Positions 17,052 through 25,800 are shown, counted from the stretch's first letter. The stretch is 64,000 bases of DNA from CAZNSX01 sp964575845 (GCA_964575845.1 CAZNSX010000004.1:248001-312000), one strand, 5' to 3'. Notes: a model not told the origin generated them from the letters alone. Program-made: numbers and translations.

Positions 17052-17264
17052 ATGATGAGCGAGTTGGTGTTTCTCATCGAGGATGACCCGGAAGGCGGCC
17101 TCACGGCCCGCGCTCTGGGTGAGGCGATATTCACGCAGGCTGATACCATGGAAGAATTGAGGCGCAACATCCGCGATGCGGTACTGTGCCACTTTGAGGA
17201 AGAGGCCAAGCGTCCCAAAGTGCTGCGGCTTCATTACGTCCGCGATGAGGTCATGGCACTTTGA
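17052..17264 (+). CDS. hicB: HicB-like antitoxin
   Basis: A 70-residue protein with the HicB partial RNase-H-like fold pattern: LVFLIEDDPEGGLTARALGEAIFTQADTMEELRRNIRDAV, then a short tail. In the family this part sequesters the HicA toxin. AGGGAG stands ahead of two adjacent ATG codons (17052 and 17055), either of which could be used. It lacks the C-terminal DNA-binding domain of longer HicB proteins, so autoregulation would need another factor. Its stop codon overlaps the TTG start of hicA. Confidence 0.8.
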   Translation: MMSELVFLIEDDPEGGLTARALGEAIFTQADTMEELRRNIRDAVLCHFEEEAKRPKVLRLHYVRDEVMAL

Positions 17265-17503
17265 GGCTGCCCCGAGACCTCAGCGCAGTGGACCTGGTTA
17301 AGGCTCTCAGGCGGCTGGGTTATGAGAGGACTCGTCAATCCGGCAGCCATATGCGACTAACCACACAGGTGGGGGGCGAGCATCATATCACGATACCACG
17401 CCACGGCCCGCTTAAGGTCGGCACTGTGGCGGCTATCCTCAACGAGATTGGGGATCATACAGGACTGACTAGAGAAGAACTACTGAAGAGATTGTTTTTA
17501 TGA
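17261..17503 (+). CDS. hicA: HicA-type mRNA interferase toxin
   Basis: An 80-residue protein with the HicA double-stranded RNA-binding-like fold: the KALRRLGYERTRQSGSHMRL segment, with the conserved GSH histidine near residue 30, and HHITIPRHGPLKVGTVAAIL. HicA cleaves mRNA when free of HicB. The TTG start at 17261 overlaps the antitoxin stop (TTGA). The order antitoxin-toxin is the reverse of canonical hicAB but common for this short HicB type. The stop overlaps the bioF ATG (ATGA), an unusual link between a toxin and a biosynthetic gene. Confidence 0.83.
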   Translation: MRLPRDLSAVDLVKALRRLGYERTRQSGSHMRLTTQVGGEHHITIPRHGPLKVGTVAAILNEIGDHTGLTREELLKRLFL

Positions 17504-18690
17504 GAGCGACTGAGACCCCCATGGATACCACTCTGAAGGCTTCCCTCAGGGAGCTGGAAAGCCGCCATCTCCTTCGCCGCCTGAGAACTCTCGAAGGGGC
17601 GCAGGGCCCGAGGATGCGGCTTGAGGGAAGGGAGGTCGTAATCCTGGCGAGCAATAACTACCTCGGCCTTGCAGGCGACCCCAGGCTCAAGGAGGCGGCC
17701 GCGCGGGCCGCGCGCGAGTTCGGCACGGGAGCAGGAGCCTCCCGGCTCATCACGGGCTCGATGGCCCTCCACAGGGAGCTCGAAGAGCGCCTCGCGGCCT
17801 TCAAGAAAAAAGAGGCAGCCCTTCTGATGGGGAGCGGCTATCTCGCCAACATAGGGCTCATCCCCTCTCTTGCGGGGGAGGGGGACCTCATACTCAGCGA
17901 TGAGCTTAACCACGCAAGCCTGGTCGATGGCTGCCGGCTGAGCAGGGCCAGGACATCGGTCTACCCCCACAAAGACCTCAAGGAGCTTTCGCGTCTTCTC
18001 CGGGAGGCCCCCCAGGAGGGGCGGAAGCTCATCGTCACGGACGGCGTTTTCAGCATGGATGGAGACCTCGCTCCCCTTCCCGAGGTCGTGAGTCTTGCCC
18101 GGGAGTCCCGGGCCTGGGTTCTCCTGGATGATGCCCACGCCACGGGGGTCCAAGGCCCTTCGGGCGGGGGGACGGCTGAGCACTTCGGCATCGAGGGAGG
18201 GGTGGAGGTCACGATGGGAACTCTCAGCAAGGCCCTCGGGAGCTACGGCGCCTTTGTGTGCGGGAGCAGGGCGCTCATCGAATTTCTGATTAACCGCTGC
18301 CGCTCCTTCATATATTCCACCGCTCTGCCTCCTCCTCCCGTTGCAGCGGCCCTTGCTGCGCTGGAAATCCTGGAAGAGGAGCCCGAGCGCAGGGCCGCCC
18401 TCTGGGATAATACGGATTATCTCCGCGGGGGCTTAAAGAGCCTGGGATTTAGGCTCGGCCAGAGCCAAACGCCCATTCTTCCCGTTCATGTGGGAAAGGC
18501 GAGGGCCGCCCTCAAAATGGCGGAGCTTCTCCTTGAGAGGGGAGTCTTTGCCGTGGCTATCCGCCCGCCCACCGTGCCCGAGGGGACTTCAAGGCTCCGC
18601 CTCACGCCTATGGCCACCCACAGCCGAGAGGACCTGGATAGAGCTCTTGAGGCACTTGAGCAAGCGGGAAGAGAGGTGGGCATCATCTGA
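17500..18690 (+). CDS. bioF: 8-amino-7-oxononanoate synthase
   Basis: PLP enzyme of the alpha-oxoamine synthase family that condenses pimeloyl-ACP/CoA with alanine in biotin synthesis. The 396 residues show NNYLGL near 50, TGAGASRLITGS near 76, the pyridine-ring aspartate in DDAHATG near 209, and the PLP lysine in TLSKALGSYGAF near 241. Glycine C-acetyltransferase (Kbl) is a close relative, but the bioD gene ten bases downstream favours BioF. The ATG at 17500 overlaps the hicA stop; an ATG at 17521 is an alternative. Confidence 0.9.
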   Translation: MRATETPMDTTLKASLRELESRHLLRRLRTLEGAQGPRMRLEGREVVILASNNYLGLAGDPRLKEAAARAAREFGTGAGASRLITGSMALHRELEERLAAFKKKEAALLMGSGYLANIGLIPSLAGEGDLILSDELNHASLVDGCRLSRARTSVYPHKDLKELSRLLREAPQEGRKLIVTDGVFSMDGDLAPLPEVVSLARESRAWVLLDDAHATGVQGPSGGGTAEHFGIEGGVEVTMGTLSKALGSYGAFVCGSRALIEFLINRCRSFIYSTALPPPPVAAALAALEILEEEPERRAALWDNTDYLRGGLKSLGFRLGQSQTPILPVHVGKARAALKMAELLLERGVFAVAIRPPTVPEGTSRLRLTPMATHSREDLDRALEALEQAGREVGII

Positions 18691-18700
18691 GGGTGGGGTC

Positions 18701-19465
18701 GTGGGGAGAGGGCTCTTCGTAACGGGGACGGGAACCGGCGTCGGTAAGACAGTTGTGGCGGGGGCCCTTGCCGCGCTCTTAAAAGAGGAAGGTCTTGAGC
18801 CTGGGGTCATGAAGCCCCTTGAGAGCGGCTGCCCCCGGATGGGCGGCAGGCTCATCCCCCTGGATAGCCTCTTCCTCAAGGGCATGGCCTGCGCTCGGGA
18901 TGACCTCGACCTCATAAATCCTTATCGCTTCAGGGAGCCCTTGGCGCCTCTTCACGCGGCGGAGCTCTCGGGAAGGAGGCTGTCAAAGGGGCCCATCCTA
19001 AAGGCCTTCAGGGCGCTTTCCTCCCGCCACGGCTTGATGATAGTCGAGGGCATAGGGGGGCTTCTCGTTCCCCTCTGGCGGCGCTACACGGTGCGGGAAC
19101 TGGCGAAAGACCTCTCGCTTCCCCTCCTCATAGTGGGCACGCTCGGGCTTGGCACCCTGAACCATACCCTTCTGACGGTTGAGGCTGCAAGAGGGGCGGG
19201 GCTTAAGATTGCAGGCATTATCCTGAATGAGCTGGGGGAGGGGAGGGGCCTTGCCGAGGAGCTCAATCCGAAGACGATAGCGCGGCTATCCGATGCCCCT
19301 TTTCTCGGAGTTTTTCCCCGTATAGATGGCCTCTCCGGGTCACCCGCTTCGGGCGGAAGGGGCATGAGAGGGCTCAAGACTTTCTGGGAGAGCCTCAGGG
19401 GAAGATTAAGCCTCGGAGCCTCCTCTCTTGACCTTCCTCTTCTGGAGAAATCCCTTCTTGATTAG
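18701..19465 (+). CDS. bioD: Dethiobiotin synthetase
   Basis: ATP-dependent closure of the ureido ring, converting 7,8-diaminopelargonate to dethiobiotin. The 254-residue sequence opens with the P-loop GTGTGVGKT near residue 8. VMKPLESGC near 36 and VEGIGGLLVPL near 113 are the other conserved motifs, followed by GTLGLGTLNHTLLT. The GTG start at 18701 is preceded by GAGGGTGGGG. bioA and bioB are not in this window. The stop codon overlaps by four bases the end of the convergent FMN enzyme gene. Confidence 0.9.
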   Translation: MGRGLFVTGTGTGVGKTVVAGALAALLKEEGLEPGVMKPLESGCPRMGGRLIPLDSLFLKGMACARDDLDLINPYRFREPLAPLHAAELSGRRLSKGPILKAFRALSSRHGLMIVEGIGGLLVPLWRRYTVRELAKDLSLPLLIVGTLGLGTLNHTLLTVEAARGAGLKIAGIILNELGEGRGLAEELNPKTIARLSDAPFLGVFPRIDGLSGSPASGGRGMRGLKTFWESLRGRLSLGASSLDLPLLEKSLLD

Positions 19466-20448
19466 AAGTGGGTCCCCCTTCGGATAAGCACCTCGGGGCT
19501 GATGGAGCCCAGGTCGGGGCAGCCCGTGACCGCCATGACCCTTCCCAGCTCCTCAGTGAGAATTTGCAGGATGGCGGCCACTCCTTCATCGCTTCCCGTG
19601 GCGAGCATTCCCAGAATTATCATAAGCCCGAAGCCTACCCCTTGGGCCCCGAGCGCCAGTGCTTTAAAGGCATCGCTCCCCCGCCTGAAGCCGGAATCGG
19701 TGAAGATGGCGAGCTTCCCGCCCACTGCGTCTTTTATCTCGGGCAGCACCTCGAGGGGGTGGGCCGAGTAGTCTATGACGAGCCCCCCGTGGTTGCTCAC
19801 CATGATGCCCCGCGCGCCGAGCTCGAGTGCCCTCCTGGCGTCCCGGGCGCTCAGAATGCCCTTCAGGATGAAGGGGAGCTTGGTTGAGGCGATGAGATCC
19901 TGGAGCTCATCCGCGCTCTTGGGGCCGAAGACCTCCGCCCTTATAACCTCGTCATCGAGCTTTCCCCCGTAGAAGAAATCCACATCCATCCCCACGGCCA
20001 CACAGCCCGCCGCCTCGGCCGCCCGTAGCTTCTGGTAAACCTGGTCGAGGTCGCGGAAGGGCTTTATGATTTTCACCACCGCGGCTCCCGTGTCGCAGCA
20101 CTGCTTTATCTGCTCCCGGGAGCAGATGCCGAGCCAGATGGCCGAGCCCGCTTTCACCGTGCCTTGAGCTATTTTGATGAGCGGGTCGCTTATGAGGTCC
20201 GTCATGTCGGAGAGGGCGCCGGTCCAGAGGGGGGTCTTGAGGGGTCTGCCGAATAGCTCTGTGTCGGTGCTTACGGGCTTGGGGTCCAGCACCCCGAAGC
20301 GAAGGCCCCACAGCTTGAAGAGATTTTCGTTGGTGAGACCATTGTATCTCGTCTCTGCTCCCCGGCCGATGTACTTCGGGGTGAGGCCCTTCTTCTCGAT
20401 TACCTCTTTTCCTCTGGCTACAATTTCCGCATAGCTAAGCTCTTTCAT
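19462..20448 (-). CDS. FMN-dependent 2-hydroxyacid dehydrogenase/oxidase family protein
   Basis: A 328-residue TIM-barrel protein related to L-lactate dehydrogenase LldD, glycolate oxidase and lactate monooxygenase. Visible landmarks are the FMN-phosphate region TDSGFRRGSDAFKALALGA, the catalytic-His segment MVSNHGG near 225, LKGILSARDARRALELGA before it, and the N-terminal IGRGAETRYN. It is somewhat shorter than classical members, as in several anaerobe paralogues. With LutABC and the GlcD-type oxidase in the same window it adds a third possible lactate/glycolate route. The substrate is not certain. Confidence 0.85.
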   Translation of the reverse strand: MKELSYAEIVARGKEVIEKKGLTPKYIGRGAETRYNGLTNENLFKLWGLRFGVLDPKPVSTDTELFGRPLKTPLWTGALSDMTDLISDPLIKIAQGTVKAGSAIWLGICSREQIKQCCDTGAAVVKIIKPFRDLDQVYQKLRAAEAAGCVAVGMDVDFFYGGKLDDEVIRAEVFGPKSADELQDLIASTKLPFILKGILSARDARRALELGARGIMVSNHGGLVIDYSAHPLEVLPEIKDAVGGKLAIFTDSGFRRGSDAFKALALGAQGVGFGLMIILGMLATGSDEGVAAILQILTEELGRVMAVTGCPDLGSISPEVLIRRGTHF

Positions 20449-20589
20449 AAGAGGGTCCCCCTTTCAGGGAAAAAATAAATGTCTCGGGAAAGCAAGCTTC
20501 TCAGGTGAAGACCTTGCGCCCGAAGTCTGTGTCAAGTTGCCCCGACAAGAGGCAACCTGGACACGGTGAAGAGGAGTAATGGGTTCCTC

Positions 20590-22368
20590 TTATGGGCTGA
20601 CTCGGGCTTTTTCGCGGAGGAGAATTTTATTGACACGGTCAACGACGTCGCGGATGAATGTCTCGTCCAGCTTGCCGATGGGCGAGGGAGTCTCAAGAAT
20701 GCGCCGAGGCAGGCGGAGATTTCCCAAAGAAAAACCTTCTCTGAATTTGAATTCATATTTTTTTCCGTGTATCTCTTCTCCGATGCGATGGATATCATCC
20801 GGAGCTAAGTCAAAGCCCGCCAGACGAAGGGCTTCTGAGACAAGGCCCGAGTTATATACCCCCCTTGCAAAGAAACAGACCACAAGGCTTGCCAGGACCT
20901 GGCGCCAGCGTTCCTCAGAGAGGAGTGCTTCTGCGACTTCATCAGGGGTGGCTTCTCCGGAAAGGAGGACCTTCTGGTCGAAGGAATACCCGGCATTGTC
21001 CAGATGGCTGTGTCTGGCGCCGACCAGGATCCCCGCATGCGCCGCAGGCCCCGTGTGGTATCCCGGCATTTCATTCTTGCCGAAAGCCAGTGCAAACTCC
21101 TCTCCCCCATACAGAGAAGCTGCGGATTCGACTCCACGCGCAAGTGCCCTATAGAACTCGTTCGGCTGCTCGACGACGAGGTTGAGCGCGTCGATGTAAG
21201 CGCGGTAATCCCCCCAGCCGAGCTTGACCCCCATGGTTTCTTTTTCGCCTATGAGCCCTCTTTCTTGGGCCTCCGTCGCCCAGGCCAAGACCACGCCGGC
21301 AGTCATCGCATCCAAGGCCAATACTTCGACCCTATCCATCAACTTCAAAAAACTGCGTCCATCTGACATACCCAACATCGAGCCCAGGGCATATATGGGC
21401 TCGTAGTCATAGGAGATCATGGATGTCTTGTAAAAATAGGGCTCATCTTCATAGTCTTCCCTCAGCGCACCAATATGTATACACCCCGTGGGACAGTGAG
21501 AACAGGCGAGCCGCCTGCCCAGAAACTGCTCCGCAAATGCCTCTCCGGAGATCTTGTCCGCCCCTTCGAACCTCGCCTCCTTGAGGTTTCGCGTGGGGAG
21601 GGCGCCCAGCTCATTGAGAGGCAGAACGTTCTCGGCTGTTCCGAGGTCATGGTATTTCTTCATCGTCGGTGAGGAGACGGCCTCCCTGTAGATGTCATCG
21701 TAAACCCTACGGTAGCTTTTCCTATCGCTCACAGGAAGAGAGCGCTTGCCCGAGATCACAACCGCCTTGAGCTTCTTGCTCCCGAAGACGGCTCCCAACC
21801 CCAGCCTTCCGAAGTGTCGGTAAGTTTCCGCAGTCACGCATGCATATGAAACCAGCTTCTCCCCCGCTCCACCTATGCGCAGGATCGTTCTCAGTCCCGC
21901 TCCCGGCTCGTTCTCCCTGATGATTCGGCCGACCGTGAAGCTGTTTACTATTCCCCACAGAGAGCGCGCGTCCCGGAAGTAGACGCCGTTGCCGTGAATG
22001 GCGAGATAGATGGGGATGTCGCTCGCGCCCTTTATCACGATGGCCCCGTATCCCGCCATGCGGATGGCGACAGCGCTCCGCCCCCCGCAGTGACTCTCAC
22101 CAAGGTTTCCCGTGTGAGGCGACTTAAACATGGCCACGGTTTTTGAGGCGAGGGGGAACAACCCCGTCAAGGGCCCCACAGCCAAGACGATCGGATTTTC
22201 CGGCGCGAGTGCATCGCAACCCTCAGGACACTCTTTGCTGAGAAGCTGGACGGCTACGCCGGCGCCACCGATGTATTTTTCGAAAAGTTCCTCTCTCCTC
22301 TCTATCCAGAAACGCTTCTTCGAGAGGTCGACATAGAGCACGTTTACAAGGGGATCATCCCTGAGCAT
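20590..22368 (-). CDS. aor: Aldehyde:ferredoxin oxidoreductase (tungstopterin) family
   Basis: Oxidises aldehydes to acids with ferredoxin, or the reverse, using a bis-pterin tungsten site. The 592-residue protein has the AOR N-terminal domain (YIGGAGVAVQLL near 32, GNLGESHCGGRSAVAIRMAG near 88). The 4Fe-4S motif CSHCPTGC lies near 285 with a fourth Cys in VVCFF near 515, and pterin-loop residues in GKNEMPGYHTGPAAH near 445. The gene overlaps by 14 bases a four-cluster ferredoxin gene, the usual AOR partner. The exact aldehyde is unknown. Tungsten uptake and pterin genes are not in the window. Confidence 0.9.
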   Translation of the reverse strand: MLRDDPLVNVLYVDLSKKRFWIERREELFEKYIGGAGVAVQLLSKECPEGCDALAPENPIVLAVGPLTGLFPLASKTVAMFKSPHTGNLGESHCGGRSAVAIRMAGYGAIVIKGASDIPIYLAIHGNGVYFRDARSLWGIVNSFTVGRIIRENEPGAGLRTILRIGGAGEKLVSYACVTAETYRHFGRLGLGAVFGSKKLKAVVISGKRSLPVSDRKSYRRVYDDIYREAVSSPTMKKYHDLGTAENVLPLNELGALPTRNLKEARFEGADKISGEAFAEQFLGRRLACSHCPTGCIHIGALREDYEDEPYFYKTSMISYDYEPIYALGSMLGMSDGRSFLKLMDRVEVLALDAMTAGVVLAWATEAQERGLIGEKETMGVKLGWGDYRAYIDALNLVVEQPNEFYRALARGVESAASLYGGEEFALAFGKNEMPGYHTGPAAHAGILVGARHSHLDNAGYSFDQKVLLSGEATPDEVAEALLSEERWRQVLASLVVCFFARGVYNSGLVSEALRLAGFDLAPDDIHRIGEEIHGKKYEFKFREGFSLGNLRLPRRILETPSPIGKLDETFIRDVVDRVNKILLREKARVSP

Positions 22369-22771
22369 ATCCGCTTCCCACCTTTTCCAACTTCAACACC
22401 CGATGTGGGCAGAACCCGGCGCAATAGCCGCAGTGATTGCAGATCATCGGTTTATTGATTTCGTCGTCCCAGAAAATCGCCCCTATGGCGCAGGCATCGC
22501 AACAATGACCACACCCTGTACATTTGGTAATATCGAGAAGCACCCCTCCGCCCTTTCTGGGCTTCAACGCATCCGTGGGGCAGACTCTCATACAGGGAGG
22601 GTCAGCACAGGCCCTACAAACTACGACGATAAAGCCTCGCTCCATACCCCCGACGGACCTCACGCCCATACAGGTTCTGGCCAGTCCTGCTTCACCTCGC
22701 CTCCTGGAACATGCAAACATGCAGGTCTCACAACCGACGCATCTTTCCGAGTCAACTACAACCAATCTCAT
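22355..22771 (-). CDS. Four-cluster ferredoxin, AOR electron-transfer subunit
   Basis: A 138-residue polyferredoxin with four CxxCxxC-type 4Fe-4S motifs: CVGCETCMFAC near residue 12, CRACADPPCMRVCP near 53, CTGCGHCCDAC near 85 and CNHCGYCAGFCP near 110. The pattern matches small AOR-associated subunits (AorB/HycB-like) that wire the tungsten enzyme to a redox partner. It precedes aor in the transcript, and their 14-base overlap implies coupled translation. Confidence 0.9.
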   Translation of the reverse strand: MRLVVVDSERCVGCETCMFACSRRRGEAGLARTCMGVRSVGGMERGFIVVVCRACADPPCMRVCPTDALKPRKGGGVLLDITKCTGCGHCCDACAIGAIFWDDEINKPMICNHCGYCAGFCPHRVLKLEKVGSGYAQG

Positions 22772-22838
22772 GCTCTGCCCTTCCGATTGATTAAGCCCGG
22801 AATCGAGCTAAACGCTCCCTCTGGATAACCGTCAGTGG

Positions 22839-22881
22839 CGACCGTTTGGTCGTTTATACCAGGGACCTTCTTAAGAAGCAA
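22839..22881 (-). promoter_or_regulatory. Predicted promoter with palindromic operator for the AOR operon
   Basis: On the minus strand TTGCTT (22881-22876), 17 bases, then TATAAA (22858-22853), directly followed by the palindrome CGACC-AAAC-GGTCG (22852-22839). A second perfect 12-base palindrome, CTTCTTAAGAAG (22867-22878), fills the spacer. Sites touching the -10 box suggest repression. The rest of the 338-base gap 22772-23109 shows nothing I recognise. Confidence 0.45.
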
Positions 22882-23109
22882 ATCACCCAGCTATAATTCG
22901 ATGAAAGACGTCTGACGGATCGGGTGAAATTCCCATATCAATTTAAGCTGTGTCGATACCCTCCAACGAGTCCGCTCTAAAGAGGTTACTTTACCATAGG
23001 GGCTCGCCCTTGCGTAGAATTTGACCCGGGAAATTCTGGATAATTCTGGCGCAAGTGCCCTTTTTTCAAATGATGTGGATTAAACGGAAGAAAAGCCCCC
23101 TTTCTCCGG

Positions 23110-23844
23110 CTAGGCCCTTTCAGCAGGTCTCCAGCCCCAATGGGTGTAGATCTCCTCTACCTCTCCGGTGTAGCCCTTGGGCTCCCCGTGACTCGGGTGG
23201 ATGAAGAGGGGGGGAGAGACGGAGAGCCCGGGCCTTCCGCCCTTGAGGGCCTCAAGAAGAGCCATGACGGCGGGACCCTGGGGATGGGAGTGGACCATCC
23301 GGAGGCGCTTGGGCTCCAGCCCCTTTCGGGAAAGGGAGCCCATGAGCTCAGAGAGCCGCTCGGGCGGGTAGCTGAGGAAGAGCCGCCCTCTTGCTTTGAG
23401 GAGGAGCCGGGCGCTCTCCCCGAGGCTCTCCAGGTCAAGTGCCAGTTCGTGGCGCGCGGAGGCTCTCGATAGAGAAGGGCTCAGGCGACCACTCCCACGG
23501 GGGCGATAAGGGGGATTGCTGACGGCCACCTCGAAGCGGCCCGAGAGGTCTCTCCTGCGGCAGAGCTCCCTCACGTCTCCTTCAAGGATCTCAACCCTTT
23601 GGGAGAGGTGGTTCAGGCGTACGTTTTCCCGTGCAACCTCGGCAAGCTCAGGCTGAATCTCAATCCCCAGGGCCTTGAGCTCAGGGTTCTCCGAGGCTAA
23701 GAGGATGGCGAGAATCCCGCATCCAGAGCCCAGGTCTATCAGCTCCCCGGCCCCTTTGCCCACCCGCACGAAGGAGGCAAGGAAAAAGGGCTCCATGGAG
23801 TAACGATAGGATGCCGGAGGCTGCAGGAGCTTAAGGGCTTTCAC
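23110..23844 (-). CDS. tRNA1(Val) A37 N6-methyltransferase-like protein
   Basis: A 244-residue SAM-dependent methyltransferase of the TrmN6/YfiC type. It has SAM motif I LIDLGSGCGILAILLA near residue 36, acidic motif II GIEIQPE near 60, and the adenine-methylase motif SNPPYRP near 108. RHELALDLESLGESARLLLKARG follows, as in TrmN6. It could modify A37 of tRNA-Val, but the family also contains rRNA and protein methylases. The gene is co-directional with the atp genes and begins 56 bases downstream of atpC. Confidence 0.82.
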   Translation of the reverse strand: MKALKLLQPPASYRYSMEPFFLASFVRVGKGAGELIDLGSGCGILAILLASENPELKALGIEIQPELAEVARENVRLNHLSQRVEILEGDVRELCRRRDLSGRFEVAVSNPPYRPRGSGRLSPSLSRASARHELALDLESLGESARLLLKARGRLFLSYPPERLSELMGSLSRKGLEPKRLRMVHSHPQGPAVMALLEALKGGRPGLSVSPPLFIHPSHGEPKGYTGEVEEIYTHWGWRPAERA

Positions 23845-23899
23845 GCGCTGGAAAGGGTAATCCCCACAGACAATGAGGGGAAGGAGAGGGGGGAAGGCC

Positions 23900-24325
23900 T
23901 CAGTCGGAGGGCTTGCCGGAAAGCTCCGCCACCTTGAAGCGCGTCATAGCTCGTCTCAGGGCCGCCGCAGCCCGCTCGAAGTTGATGTGCTCGTCGGTCT
24001 TGCGGGCCAGTCGCTCCTCGGCCCGCTCAAGCGCCGCCCGAGCCCGCTCGACATCGATTTCCTCAGCGAGCTCAGCCGTCTCGGTGAGGATGATGACCTT
24101 CTCGGGCCCCACCTCGGCATAGCCTCCGTTGATGGCCATGTAGCGCACCTGGCCCTCGCGCCTGTACCGCAAGACCCCCGTGGCAAGACAAGCCAGAAAG
24201 GGCGTGTGGCCCGGCAGCACGCCGAACTCCCCTTCCACTCCCGGAGCCGCTACCCAGTCCACCATCCGGCTCACCACGTGGCGCTCGGGCGTCAGCACAT
24301 CGAGGGTCAGGCCTTCCCCTTCCAT
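23900..24325 (-). CDS. atpC: F1 ATP synthase epsilon subunit
   Basis: The 141-residue epsilon subunit of F1, part of the rotor and an intrinsic inhibitor of ATP hydrolysis. The beta-sandwich domain opens LTLDVLTPERHVV and includes GVEGEFGVLPGHTPFLACL near residue 30 and NGGYAEVGPEKVIILTETAE near 67. A two-helix C-terminal domain (ERARAALERAEERL) completes it. It follows atpD with a three-base gap and is the last atp gene here. Confidence 0.93.
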   Translation of the reverse strand: MEGEGLTLDVLTPERHVVSRMVDWVAAPGVEGEFGVLPGHTPFLACLATGVLRYRREGQVRYMAINGGYAEVGPEKVIILTETAELAEEIDVERARAALERAEERLARKTDEHINFERAAAALRRAMTRFKVAELSGKPSD

Positions 24326-24328
24326 GTC

Positions 24329-25744
24329 CTAAACCTGAACCCCCATCCCCTTGGCCTTCTCAAAGACCTCATCCAGATTCCCCACCATGTAGAAGGCCTG
24401 CTCGGGCAGGTGGTCCACACTGCCATCTACCAGCTCCTTGAACCCCGCCACCGTCTCCTTGAGCGACACATACTTTCCCTGGGTGCCCGTGAACTGCTCG
24501 GCCACAAAGAAGGGCTGGGAGAAGAAACGCTGGATCTTCCGCGCACGGGCCACAACGAGCTTGTCTTCCTCGGAGAGCTCGTCCATTCCCAGGATGGCGA
24601 TGATGTCCTGGAGGTCTTTATAGCGCTGGAGAATCTGCTGCACCCGGCGGGCAATGGTGTAGTGCTCCTCGCCCAGGACCCTGGGATCCAGGATGCGGGA
24701 GGTGGAATCCAGAGGGTCCACGGCGGGATATATGCCCAGCTCGACGATCTGCCGAGAGAGCACGGTCGTGGCGTCCAGGTGGGAGAAGGTTGTTGCGGGC
24801 GCGGGATCGGTGAGGTCGTCGGCGGGCACATAGATTGCCTGCACCGAGGTGATGGAGCCCCGTTTGGTGGAAGTTATGCGCTCCTGGAGGTCTCCCATCT
24901 CGGTGGCGAGGGTGGGCTGGTAGCCCACGGCCGAGGGCATTCGGCCCAGAAGGGCCGAAACCTCTGAGCCCGCCTGGGTGAAGCGGAAGATATTGTCTAT
25001 GAAGAGGAGTACATCCTGTCCCTCCTCATCCCTGAAATATTCCGCCACGGTGAGCCCCGAGAGACCAACCCGGAGCCGGGCCCCCGGGGGCTCGGTCATC
25101 TGGCCGAAGATGAGGGCTGTCTTCTCGATGACCCCGGACTCCTTCATCTCGAGCCAGAGGTCATTCCCCTCCCTGGTTCTCTCCCCCACACCCGAGAAGA
25201 CGGCGATGCCGCCGTGCTGGGTGGCTATGTTGTGGATGAGCTCCATGATGATTACCGTCTTTCCCACACCAGCCCCGCCGAAAAGACCCGTCTTCCCACC
25301 CCGGGTGTATGGCTCGAGCAGGTCTATCACTTTAAGGCCCGTCTCGAACATCTCCGTCTTGGTGCTCTGCTCCTCAAGGGTAGGAGCAGTCCTGTGGATG
25401 GGAAGGCGGCTCTTGGCATTGACGGGACCCAGGTTATCCACGGGCTCCCCTATGACGTTGAGGACCCTTCCCAGCACCTCGGGCCCAGCGGGCATGGAGA
25501 TGGGTTCCCCCGTGTCAACGGCCTTCATGCCCCGCACGAGGCCGTCGGTGGGCTCCATCGAGACAGCTCTCACTGAGCTCTCGCCCAGGTGCTGGGCCAC
25601 CTCCACTATAATCTCCACGCGACCTCCGTCACTGCTATCCCCTTTGATGACGCGGACGGCATTCTTGATGGCGGGAAGATGTCCTTCCTCGAACTCGATA
25701 TCCACCACTGGGCCTATTATCTGAGTGAGCTTGCCTTCATTCAT
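24329..25744 (-). CDS. atpD: F1 ATP synthase beta subunit
   Basis: Catalytic subunit of F1. The 471-residue protein has the P-loop GGAGVGKT near residue 157, GERTREGNDLW with the catalytic Glu near 190, Walker B LLFIDNIFRFTQAGSEVSALLG near 252, and the DELSEED loop as MDELSEEDKLV near 390. Order and spacing place it after atpG, as in normal atp operons. All catalytic residues appear intact. Confidence 0.97.
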   Translation of the reverse strand: MNEGKLTQIIGPVVDIEFEEGHLPAIKNAVRVIKGDSSDGGRVEIIVEVAQHLGESSVRAVSMEPTDGLVRGMKAVDTGEPISMPAGPEVLGRVLNVIGEPVDNLGPVNAKSRLPIHRTAPTLEEQSTKTEMFETGLKVIDLLEPYTRGGKTGLFGGAGVGKTVIIMELIHNIATQHGGIAVFSGVGERTREGNDLWLEMKESGVIEKTALIFGQMTEPPGARLRVGLSGLTVAEYFRDEEGQDVLLFIDNIFRFTQAGSEVSALLGRMPSAVGYQPTLATEMGDLQERITSTKRGSITSVQAIYVPADDLTDPAPATTFSHLDATTVLSRQIVELGIYPAVDPLDSTSRILDPRVLGEEHYTIARRVQQILQRYKDLQDIIAILGMDELSEEDKLVVARARKIQRFFSQPFFVAEQFTGTQGKYVSLKETVAGFKELVDGSVDHLPEQAFYMVGNLDEVFEKAKGMGVQV

Positions 25745-25800
25745 CCTGGACTCCTCGGCATACCGGAAATTTTTCTCTCAGCACAATGGCATAGGCTCCC

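Noticed and set aside
17052..17264. Reading the 70-residue protein as a 2-oxoisovalerate dehydrogenase fragment
   Set aside because: That is a common misannotation of short HicB-like proteins; the adjacent HicA fits the antitoxin role.
23873..24967. Plus-strand frame opposite atpC/atpD
   Set aside because: Shadow of two conserved atp genes; no domain of its own.
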